DNA of 64,000 nt from Paraconiothyrium sp. Pb-2020 (taxonomy: Eukaryota; Ascomycota; Dothideomycetes; Pleosporales; Didymosphaeriaceae): contig JAJUBI010000006.1 in NCBI GenBank assembly GCA_022419385.1, positions 868,001-932,000 of the forward strand, in the 5' to 3' direction. The translations under genes were made by a program, and so were the position numbers. Below are positions 1 to 9,013 of this stretch, piece after piece. How positions within the stretch are numbered: position 1 is the first letter of the stretch; the number at the start of each line of letters is the position of its first letter. The notes under the pieces are model-generated. The model had not been told where the DNA came from. It worked only from the letters and a program-made list of their open reading frames with translations, and made no database searches.

Positions 1-351
1 GTAAAAGAGCGGTTTCTTGGTTGTTCGTATGAACTCGAGCCACCTCTGGATTCTTGGCTCGTCCGAAGCGACCGGAATGAAGAGTGAGAAGCGCGGATCC
101 CAGTCTCTATCCGCGAACAACCTCAACAACAAAGTGCTCAGCCTGCTCATGCCTGGGTAAGTGTAAACGCCCTATCGGGCATGGAGGAGGGGCGCGAGTG
201 TTACTCGGCCACCCACTTCCGCTGGCAATGTTTGTCGCTTGAGCGTCGGGCGAGGCTTGGTCGAGGGGTCACGACCATTTCGTTCTTGGAGATAGATGTA
301 CGCTATCGGAGGCTTTTTGGTCTCAGTCGCTTTCTTGCCTTTCTGTGTTGG
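1..351. other. Window edge without identified gene
   Basis: Short overlapping open frames exist here, but none carries a recognisable domain and none clearly continues a gene from outside the window. It lies downstream of the frameshifted minus-strand gene and may hold its 3' untranslated part. Confidence 0.4.
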
Positions 352-1096
352 TCATGCAGGCGTATTGCCCTCGCGGATCATTTTAAGAACTTGTATGAAA
401 CATCCATCCATGTCCTTGGCGGACCAGGAGGCCTCTACATCTGCCTCCGCCGCTGTTTCAGGGTCGCCTAGTTCTTGACTCGATGCCGTGTCTGCCGCTG
501 TCATCATCATGAATCGGAATAGGGACCGAAAATGCTTTTCGAAGGTGGAGATATGGACGTCGTCGTCGAGTGTCGCTAGTCCTTCGAGGAACGGCGACTT
601 GAATTTGTAGCTAGCCTTTTGGCCGAAAAGCCACGACAGGCTGACATTGTACACGCATTCAACTCCCCCTTCTTCAAGCACGCTCGAGCGGTGCACAATC
701 TGGCATTTACCATTGTTTTCGGCGAAGGCAAAGACGGATCCGGTGTCTTCGTCTACAGCTGTATGCTCTCGACCGCGGGTCAGAATGAGTTCTCCTGTCG
801 CCCGTTCGTACTGGCCGATATGCCAAGCCGTGATGGTCGTGCGCGAAACTCTCGAAGCCGGTTGGTAGGTGAGAGTGGCTGTCGTCAAATTGGTTTGCAA
901 GAGGGTTGGTCTTCTCAGCCTCTGTGAAGCCTAGCTTCTGGGTCGCTCTTTCGAATGACTGTTGGACTTGGCTGGTTGTGCGGTCTTCAGCCGTCCCAGC
1001 GGAGCTCTTCGGCACGTTTGCGGGCCCGCTTGTAGGCGTTGTAAGGGCGTGGGTTGGTGGCGAGGGGTCACCGGCGAGCGCCAGCTCCGTATCCAT
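352..1096 (-). pseudogene. Unrecognised gene, frameshifted
   Basis: I do not recognise the family. An ATG at 1096 opens a frame of low-complexity Ser/Thr/Pro sequence followed by a helical stretch (FERATQKLGFTEAEKTN). Around 885-910 the credible coding frame shifts by one base into a second frame that runs to TGA at 352 and encodes about 180 residues with a soluble-domain look (TITAWHIGQYERATGELILTR, then NVSLSWLFG, then an acidic, methionine-rich C-terminus). The second frame has a TAG at 931-933 and so cannot start upstream by itself. A normal intron could not be placed, because donor candidates are weak or give the wrong phase. A frameshift (pseudogene or sequencing error) is therefore the simplest reading. 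In the first frame the motif PLANQFDD resembles PLANQYDE near the N-terminus of the divergently oriented SNF2 relic next door. Function unknown. Confidence 0.4.
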
Positions 1097-1517
1097 ATCG
1101 AGGCGAAGGGGTATCGGTGCAGTGTCTCAAAGAGAAGCGAAACAATTGTCGGAGATCTGATTGCTTGCTCAAATATTCGAACGTGGGAAGGGAAGAGACG
1201 TGTCAGTTGTGGGAAGACGGATCGCACACGAGTAAACGAACACACCGCATCGTGCAACCAATTCTCACCTGCAAACAAGGGCACAGAAATGGCTGGTCTG
1301 TGTAGCGCCTGGTGACTGTGCCCGTACCAACATAACCAACACACGACTCACTACCTTCCCACTACATATTACCCATTCCCCCTCATCCTTCTGGCCGACG
1401 CTCGTCAATCATCAGTGTATCCAACAGCTTAGTACGCACGCATAAGTCGTGGAGCGCCACCCGGACCCGGGAGCACACGAATATCGCCGTAGAAGACAGA
1501 CTTAGTGGCTCTCCACG

Positions 1518-3463
1518 ATGAGCTTCCCCGGCCTCATTGCGGCCATCCACAAGGGCGCAACCACACCAGTGCATGTATCGCCTTCGACCAGCACATCTCA
1601 CCAAGCCCCCACGTCGATTGCACGTGTAAATCCGAATAGCGATCCACTGGCGAACCAATATGACGAGACAAGCATCCACAAAGAGGTATGGACCGACGTC
1701 CGGGACCGAACAGCCCAGCGCAGCAAGCTCCCACGAGTAAGGACGCCGTCGCAAATGGCACGACCGCTATTTGATTACCAGGAAGAAGCACTCGGGGCCA
1801 TGCTGCAGGACAAACACGGAATCTTGGCCGATGAGATGGGTCTCGGCAAGACCGCGCCCGCGATAGCCTACATGACTGAATATGTGAGCAACACACCCAA
1901 GGACAAGCGCGGACGAATCATCCTCGTCGTTCCAGCCAGTCTGGTCCCCAACTGGTACAACGAGTTCAGGGTCTGCCTGAAAAACGACGTATTGAAAATT
2001 GTCTGGGCACACTCATCCATGACTGGAGGCCTCCCCGTCCGAGAAGTCAGGCTGGACGTGGCCTTGAGTGCCGAAGTCCTGGTGGTCAGCTACGATGGGC
2101 TTGTCCAGGAATGGACAGATTTCTGTGCGCCACTGGAAGAAAAGGCAACCGAAAGCAACAGGCCAAATGATGACGAGCTGGGCAATGATGAGTCCAAAGA
2201 CCACGCACCGATCGGAAGCAAGCACGAAGCGAGCATCATCTATTGTGACGATGTGGAGATGTAAGTCAACGACATCCGCCATGCAAACAAGCACATCACA
2301 GAAACTGATGCTAGCAGGGTGTTCGCAGACGAAGTGCATAATGCAGCGAACTACAACAAAGCGATCGAGAGCTTTAAGAGCAATTCCAAGAAGGGGACTC
2401 TGGGGGCTGACCGGCGCGCCGCTGTGGAATCATCTTCGAAATTTCCTTTCCTACTTCGCCTTGCTCAGCAAACCGTACTGGGACTCCAGAGAGACCTTCA
2501 AACATGCAAGTGTAAAGCTATTTATAGAGTGACTACGATGTACTAACGGGTTACAATGGCTCAATCTACCAAATGACCGCAACATCACAATGAAAAATGG
2601 CGACAATTGGCGCCTCAACACACTCAACGCCGTTCTATCCACGGTATTGGTACGTAGAAGAAAGCGGGACGTGTTTGAAAACTTTCCGGGCTTGAGACTC
2701 AATATCGTCTGCTTCAAAGACGATGATAGGACCAAGCAGGCAATGCTAGAAGAGCATGCACTACGTCAAGATCATCGGAGACTCTAACACATTCGTATCT
2801 AATGAGAACATGGGAGCAAGTACAGGAAACAAACTGTCTATCTTGGGTGATGAAGAGCTGCTCTTCGAAGATGGCCATCCTAATCAACTGGTCATCCTGA
2901 ACCGATGCCGAGTCATCAGCTATCATCCGATCATGGACATATGCAGACACTCGATGTTGAGACAGGTGAAGGGTCCCGCAAAAGCAAAAATGACCGCCAA
3001 AGTGTGGGAAGAGCGCTTCCGACTCATCAAGGAACAGGAACCGGATCCGCAAAGTGGCCGACTGGAAGCGGCCAAAAGGTGTTGGAACGATAACCGTAGA
3101 ACACACCCAAACAGCAAGTCGGTAGTTTATTATCTTTTCAAGCGGGGTTTGGACATAATGGAGCAGACAATAGTGCCCGACGAGCAGCAGACCGGGCGTC
3201 CTGCCAACATCTTCGGCATCGATGGACAGACTGTCCCGAGAATGCGTGCTCGGCAGGCTGTGTTGCAAAATTTCAAACAAGCCGAATCCGATGCTGTATT
3301 ACTCACGGCGACGGCCGTCCTCCAAGAAAGCCACAACATCACGTGTGGAACATACATATTGTTTCTAGGGGTGACTTGGTCGCCCGTGAAGTGCACTAAA
3401 TGCGTAGTACGCCTCCATCCCAGAAGACGCTTGAGGAAAATCAATCGGCTGCTACGTTGCTGA
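1518..3463 (+). pseudogene. SNF2-family ATPase/helicase relic
   Basis: This is a degraded SNF2/Swi2-type DNA-dependent ATPase, a family that remodels chromatin or acts in repair. From ATG 1518 the first exon encodes the N-terminal lobe, with motif I LADEMGLGKT and motif Ia VVPASLVPNWYNEF. A clean intron (2261-2317, GTAAGT...CTAGCAG) leads to motif II, FADEVHN, a DEAH-box variant. Near 2395-2402 the frame shifts: motif III (LWGLTGAPLWN) is read one frame over. A second shift lies near 2755-2762. The C-terminal lobe is still visible as DGQTVPRMRARQAVLQNF, VLLTATAV and VTWSPVKCTKCVVRLH. The last of these matches the usual arginine-finger region, but the sequence ends soon after. A probable second intron (after 2505) has branch site TACTAAC near 2541 but no AG acceptor at the expected place (TTACAA instead). 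At least two frameshifts make a functional product unlikely. Confidence 0.8.
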
Positions 3464-3627
3464 TCCTGAGTCAACTCAATGCGTAATACAGCACTCAGGT
3501 GTTTTGCATATATCTGTACTGGACATCTGATGAGAGAAACGCGGCAGCTACATGAGGAACAGAAGCACCCAACTGCAATGCGCAAAGCACCCTTTTCCTT
3601 CCCTTGCTTTTCGTTGAAAATGCGTGA

Positions 3628-3637
3628 GTATATATGT
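3628..3637 (+). promoter_or_regulatory. deoC: Possible TATA element before aldolase
   Basis: A GTATATATG stretch lies about 90 bp upstream of the aldolase start codon, a plausible core-promoter position. It was found by sequence inspection only. Confidence 0.3.
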
Positions 3638-3720
3638 CGGTCAAGACCCTTATCTAAAGTCTCAATATCAGACAATTTGTATTGATTCGAATTACACCTT
3701 CGTCGACAATTTTCGCAGTC

Positions 3721-4515
3721 ATGGCAACCCCCTCAATTAACACGATCACGGTCACCCTCAAAGATATTGCTGGAATGATCGACCACTCTCTCCTTCATCC
3801 CACCATGACCGATGCCGACATTGTGGCAGATCTGGCCATCGCTAGGGATTATAACGTTGCTACAGCATGTGTCAAGCCCTATCTGATTCCAATCGCCAAG
3901 AAAGCGCTCGAGGGAACAGACGTTCTTGTCTGTCCCGTCATCGGCTTCCCACATGGCAACAGTACGACTGAAGTCAAGGTCTTCGAGGCCACACGTGCTG
4001 CTGAGGAAGGAGGCAAACAGATCGATATGGTCATCAACATTGGCAAAGCCCTTGGAGGAGACTGGCAGTACGTCGCTGATGAGATCCGACAAATCAACGA
4101 AGCGGTCGTCAAGCATGGAGCAATCCTCAAAGTCATCTTTGAGAATGATTTTCTAGAAGAGAAACATATCTTCCGCTTATGTCAGATCTGTTCTGATATT
4201 GGCGTTGCATTCGTCAAGACGTCTACAGGCTACGGGTTCGTCAAGCAGCCCAACGGGCTCTACACGTACGCTGGAGCGACAGTACCCCATTTGAAGCTGA
4301 TGAGGGAACACTCGAAACCTACAGTGGAAGTAAAAGCAGCTGGTGGAGTGCGTACACTAGCCGACTTGTTGCACGTTATGTCACTGGGAGTGACAAGGAT
4401 CGGAGCCACAGCTACTGTAGCAATCATGGAGGAAGCCAAGAGGAGAGGTATCACGGAATCACCTACGACAGTCGAGTTCAAGCCGATCAGTGGAGCAGGA
4501 GCCGGGGGGTACTAG
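3721..4515 (+). CDS. deoC: Deoxyribose-phosphate aldolase
   Basis: Class I aldolase of 264 aa, encoded by one exon, that reversibly cleaves 2-deoxyribose 5-phosphate to glyceraldehyde 3-phosphate and acetaldehyde in deoxynucleoside catabolism, in the cytosol. The catalytic set known from the E. coli enzyme is visible: Asp102 (IDMVI), the Schiff-base lysine Lys166 in VKTSTGYGF, and the second active-site lysine Lys205 in VKAAGGVR. Length is normal for the family. The frame is open to 3682, but the ATG at 3721 is the first in-frame ATG. It is intact although it is flanked by an SNF2 relic and a transporter relic, so it has been kept under selection within a decaying neighbourhood, or arrived there later. 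No intron or signal peptide is seen. Confidence 0.93.
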   Translation: MATPSINTITVTLKDIAGMIDHSLLHPTMTDADIVADLAIARDYNVATACVKPYLIPIAKKALEGTDVLVCPVIGFPHGNSTTEVKVFEATRAAEEGGKQIDMVINIGKALGGDWQYVADEIRQINEAVVKHGAILKVIFENDFLEEKHIFRLCQICSDIGVAFVKTSTGYGFVKQPNGLYTYAGATVPHLKLMREHSKPTVEVKAAGGVRTLADLLHVMSLGVTRIGATATVAIMEEAKRRGITESPTTVEFKPISGAGAGGY

Positions 4516-5194
4516 ATACTTGATGGAGAGAAATAAAGGAACTCCTATCCTATTCGAGTACAAATGACTACTCCAAAGCTTCTTCGCTTGTCCTATGTCC
4601 CACTTATGTTCCTACCCACACAGCTATTCCCACACGGAGCACCCCCTAACTCAGAACTAGACCTGCGAAACGTCTCTTATATCTTGAAGTAGGGCTTAAT
4701 TTGGAACATGTCTCTTCTATAACAATTCCGTCAAATCTACCTAGACTAAGTACGCCGCCATCGGTCGAACCTTTCGACCTGCTCGTATTTGAAACCAGCC
4801 AGAACGTTGTAATTCCTTGTATCCACTGCAACAGCGGTGAGTCATATAGAGTCATGGACCGGCAATCCAGCCAGCGGCAACCTAATCATGATATAGGAGG
4901 CGTCGCAATTGTAGCGCGGTCTGAGGTAACCGCAACAGCCGAAAGATCAATAAGCGAGTGGACCCACGTAGACTTGGATGTAATTGAACGATTCATTATG
5001 TGCTTTGGGCCGAGTTTTTCTTCGCATGAGTTATGACGCAAGATTGGATCTATGGTGATTGTATAATACGCTTGCGTCCAGGCAGTGCAAGCTCCTACCT
5101 CCACCCTCAGTATCCTCTGTTCATTCCACAGTTCTAGCAGTCTCGCGACTTCGCTGCTCAACCTCACAGACCTCGACTGAGCTGATCGCTTGCC
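4516..5194. other. Intergenic, nothing identified
   Basis: Between the aldolase and the transporter relic. Short open frames only (longest about 110 codons), without domain signals. Confidence 0.5.
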
Positions 5195-5968
5195 ATGGCA
5201 TCACCTAAAGAAGGCGTCGTGCCTCCAGTACCTCAGTGCCTGGACTCTCGCCACAGCATCAGCCAAGGTGTGCACAATCGCAGCCTTGAGATGCACGCCA
5301 CGCTTGCTCCAGAACACGCCTCATCTGAAAAAGGACCTGAAAACGAATTGGAATTTCCAGAGGGAGGATGGGTAGCCTGGTCGCAGGTGATAGCTGGGAA
5401 CATGCTCAACGCGCTGGCTTAGGGACTCCCCGCTTCATTCGGCGTGTACCAAACTATATTACACAGAAAAAACAGAGCTTCCCGCTCATAGACCTCATAG
5501 ATTGGGTCATTGCAAGTTTTCATAACATTTGCAGTCTATACAGTATCTGGTCGCTTGGTGGATGCCGGATACGCGAGGCTTGCTGTGTTTGTCGGCTGCT
5601 TGGTCGTCGTCACTGGCACTTTGTTGACAAGCTTTTGCGCTGAGTATTGGCAAATACTGTTGACGCAAGGCGTTCATACTGGTCTGGGCTTAGGTGTAGT
5701 GCACATGCCAAGTATCACCGTCATCAGCTGTTATTTCAGAAGGAAACGATTCAGGGTCGTGGTCTGCTTCTTCCCCCAAATTGGATATTTTGTATCGCAG
5801 TATTGTTCAAAGTCGGACAAAACTGAATATGAAACAGGAAGATCAATGCATACACATGTTATTCCTTCTGTTTCAGTAGAGGCGCGGCGATCTGCTCCCT
5901 ACATCATCAAAGCCACATCTCACATGCGTGGAATTGATGATCCCACGAAAAGCCGCATGAATGTATGA
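5195..5968 (+). pseudogene. MFS monocarboxylate-type transporter relic
   Basis: N-terminal part of a major facilitator superfamily transporter of the fungal monocarboxylate-permease type, which normally has about 430-480 aa and 12 membrane helices. From ATG 5195 one frame gives a hydrophilic N-terminus and the family signature PEGGWVAWSQVIAG (TM1). TAG 5420-5422 interrupts NALA-GLPASFGVYQT at the place of a conserved Trp. TAG codons at 5489-5491 and 5498-5500 interrupt the region before IGSLQVF, the latter again at a usual Trp. The same frame then continues through TM2-TM4 (VSGRLVDAGYARLAV, ILLTQGVHTGLGLGVV, ITVISCYFRRKR). Similarity is lost after about 5760, so roughly two thirds of the protein is missing. 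All three stops can be explained by single G:C to A:T changes. Confidence 0.85.
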
Positions 5969-6187
5969 TTTTCCATACATCTTCCCGATACATGGGTCTT
6001 ATGCTGATATCATGTGATCTTAACGAGGATACCCCGCGCATCAAGGTTATCCCTCACGCCCTGCTCTGACTTTTAGCACCGCATTGTAATCACCTCATTA
6101 CAACGACGAAACACTCGGGTACTGCTTGGTCCCTTTTTTTCCTTTCGATTGATCTGGCTTAGGTTCAAACTACTTCATCTTAATGAA

Positions 6188-8461
6188 ATGTCCGATTTCA
6201 TATGCGCCGCATGCCGCGCTATAGATTTCAAGAAAATCTTGAAAACTCCGGCGGGCGACTTAACAGTGCACCGTGAAAAGCGCGACCCGTACTATGATAG
6301 ATATCCCGATCTTCTACTCGACAAAGACACCGCCAGGTTTTCCCAACTACAACACACCGACTGCTCTCTTTGTACGATTTTTGCATCGACTCTATGTTCC
6401 ACCGAAGATGAGTGGTCGGATCCTGGCGTAGTTGAAGATGCCTCGCTGAGCGCTCACGAACTGAAAGCCTATTCGTTTCTCCGTAATTGCGCCTGGACGC
6501 CGGAAAATGTACAAGGCGCGCAGGACTGCTACATCCTGCTAGCAACTCGTAGTTCTACGTATAACTCGGCCGGCAACTACGCTAAATGGGCAGGGCAAGG
6601 GGAAGCTGGGTACGTTGCTTGTCTGCCCAAGGAGCGCGAAGCTGGCCTGTTTGTACCGCAGATGATCTCAGAGAGATTTGACTCGGTGAAAGCTAGATCA
6701 TGGCTGCGGCATTGCAAGAGAAGCCACGGGGCGTCATGCAATGAGTATTCTGAGGTGATTCCCGGGCTGGAAGTCATAGACTGTGAGACGCTGAGGATCG
6801 TTCCGGCTGAGGCTGGAATGCAGTGGGTGGCTCTTAGTTACGTATGGGGCCAACACCAATCTCAGGCCAACCTTGTTGACACTGAGCCCGGGGTGCTTCC
6901 AAGTGACATACCGAGAACTGTGCGGGATACCATTGAAGTCACGAAAACCCTGGGCTACAGGTACTTGTGGATCGATCGATATTGCATCAAACAAGAGGAT
7001 GCTGCGAAGAAGCATGACTTGATCGCTAAGATGGATATAATATATCGTGGTGCGGATCTGACGATAGCCGCAGCCGCAGGCCATGATGAGAACGCTGGAC
7101 TCCCTGGAGTTGGAACCACGACCCGCAAGAAGCAGGCAATCGTCGAGTTGGACTCGTGCACCATCCTCAGCACCGGACCTGATCCGGCCTTCAAGACTGA
7201 GCAGTCCCGTTGGCGCAGCAGAGGTTGGACGTTCCAGGAAGGCCTCCTGTCGAGGCGACGACTGATCTTCACGGAATACCAGTCCTGGTTCGAGTGTTGC
7301 GAAGGAGGCTGGATGGAGGCTCTGGGTGGACCGGAACTTCTCAACAATCCAGATGAGGTTCGGTGTACTTCTGGGAAGATTGGTCGGAGCTTAGACGGCC
7401 GGTTACTATCTCATCATCTAACGTCAAGGGGTCTAATAGCAGACCCAGATGATAGGGTGATAGCCACTCGCCTTGATCAGTTTGCGCAGATTGTCGGCAG
7501 ATACTCCAAAAGAGACCTGACATTCGATGAAGATTCCCTCAATGCATTCGCTGGCGTGTCTCGGCATCTACGGGATTCAGACCCCCAGCTTTCACATATA
7601 TTCGGCATACCATATATGGTGAGTGCGCCTCTTGAGCTTGGGTCGGCAGAGAAGTACATGTTCTATTTTCTGTCCTGGAGACACAGTAGGGATTCTTCAC
7701 CACGTCGAAGACCGTATTTCCCATCTTGGACCTGGGCAGGCTGGGCCGGTGGTATGGGTTGGATGACAGGTCGTCTCGATGGTGTAACAGCACTAGAGCA
7801 GAAGATGAGGAATATTCATTTTGAAGTTGATGGACGTGTGGTTGTCCGGGAGGCCTACGTCGACACCTTTGACTCGGTCAGCTGTGAGATTCCGAAGTCG
7901 GACGTGATACTCTGCTTTGAAGCCCAGGTAGTGCCACCATCGTTGTTCTCGTGGGATACCTATGAGGAAAGAAGGGATATTTTATCAGACGAAGATAGTG
8001 CAGATGGGGAAGACGAGGATATTCCAGACGAAGAGGTTCAAAGCGATGATGACGCCCCAGATGAAGAGGACCAGGGAGACGATGATAGTGTGAATGGGGA
8101 ATCGGAGGTGATGAGCGAAAGTCCGCTGCCTGATCCGAATGACTGGGATACTTCTAGGATTTGGCAAGCTTGGGCGGTGGGCAACAACAGATTGTGGGAC
8201 CGAGCCCAGCCACCGGACTGTGATCCTGCGACTTTCATCGACAATCTCGAGAAGGGTCGTTGGGACTGTCTTCTCCTTGGAGATTATAATGGGAATGCTG
8301 GTTACTCGCACCGAAGATTTATGCTCGTCATTGAGTGGTTGGAGAACGGACTAGCGCACCGAATAGGGTCTGTGGTGCTGAACAGGCAACACTATCTCGA
8401 CCGTGGAAACATATTCTTCGACGACACTGAGCTGGCTTGGAAATCAGTGCGTCTTGTTTAG
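6188..8461 (+). CDS. HET-domain (heterokaryon incompatibility) protein
   Basis: Single-exon protein of 757 aa. HET proteins act in allorecognition and programmed cell death after hyphal fusion; the precise role of this paralogue is unknown. It starts like many members with paired cysteines (ICAACRAIDF, then DCSLC). The HET domain spans about residues 211-355, with the hallmark blocks WVALSYVWG, LGYRYLWIDRYCIKQ, YRGADLTIAAAAG and RSRGWTFQEGLLSRR. The Cys-Ile of the usual WIDSLCINQ block is retained, with Arg-Tyr in place of Ser-Leu. After the domain comes a poorly conserved region, then an acidic low-complexity tract at about residues 600-640 made of repeated Asp/Glu-rich blocks (DEDSADGEDEDIPDEE and similar). 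The open frame begins with a TTG at 6149, but the first ATG is at 6188. No NACHT, NB-ARC, ankyrin or WD repeats were seen. Confidence 0.9.
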   Translation: MSDFICAACRAIDFKKILKTPAGDLTVHREKRDPYYDRYPDLLLDKDTARFSQLQHTDCSLCTIFASTLCSTEDEWSDPGVVEDASLSAHELKAYSFLRNCAWTPENVQGAQDCYILLATRSSTYNSAGNYAKWAGQGEAGYVACLPKEREAGLFVPQMISERFDSVKARSWLRHCKRSHGASCNEYSEVIPGLEVIDCETLRIVPAEAGMQWVALSYVWGQHQSQANLVDTEPGVLPSDIPRTVRDTIEVTKTLGYRYLWIDRYCIKQEDAAKKHDLIAKMDIIYRGADLTIAAAAGHDENAGLPGVGTTTRKKQAIVELDSCTILSTGPDPAFKTEQSRWRSRGWTFQEGLLSRRRLIFTEYQSWFECCEGGWMEALGGPELLNNPDEVRCTSGKIGRSLDGRLLSHHLTSRGLIADPDDRVIATRLDQFAQIVGRYSKRDLTFDEDSLNAFAGVSRHLRDSDPQLSHIFGIPYMVSAPLELGSAEKYMFYFLSWRHSRDSSPRRRPYFPSWTWAGWAGGMGWMTGRLDGVTALEQKMRNIHFEVDGRVVVREAYVDTFDSVSCEIPKSDVILCFEAQVVPPSLFSWDTYEERRDILSDEDSADGEDEDIPDEEVQSDDDAPDEEDQGDDDSVNGESEVMSESPLPDPNDWDTSRIWQAWAVGNNRLWDRAQPPDCDPATFIDNLEKGRWDCLLLGDYNGNAGYSHRRFMLVIEWLENGLAHRIGSVVLNRQHYLDRGNIFFDDTELAWKSVRLV

Positions 8462-9013
8462 TATTATGTTTCTGTTATAATGGGATGTTTACACTAAGGC
8501 CTGAAAAGGCCTGAGGCGCAAAATAGATGTAGCTCTTCACAAAAGCAACCGCCGACACGATATTACTATCCAATATCGACGCAACACATCATACAAAAGT
8601 ACCATTTCGAACAGTAAGAAAAATGGTATTATACTCAACACGATTACAAGACATCTACATACATAGCGCTACATTTTCTCCACATGCAAGATCGAATCCT
8701 CACCAACTTCACTCACACCACACACTCCCTCTCGTTCACCTCCGCGTCATTCCCTTCCCTCGAAGCCCTGCTCCGACGCTTGTTAAAGAAACGCGTACGG
8801 ACAACACAGAATCGGCCCTCTTGGACCAAGTAGATATAGAAATAGAAGAGAATTATGCAACATGTCGTCAAGGAAAGTGCGAACATAGGCCAAGATCGAA
8901 TTCAAGACCGTAAACTCCGATATACAGCGCCAAGGTAACGGATGGGCATCATAGAATAAAATGGGTAATGGTATGATAAACAAAGGAAGCGGAGGTATCT
9001 AGTTTTCATGTGC
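8462..9013. other. Convergent 3' intergenic region
   Basis: Lies between the convergent ends of the HET gene and the DENN gene. No coding signal. The sequence is CA/CT-rich around 8690-8760. It probably holds the 3' untranslated regions of both genes. Confidence 0.5.
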
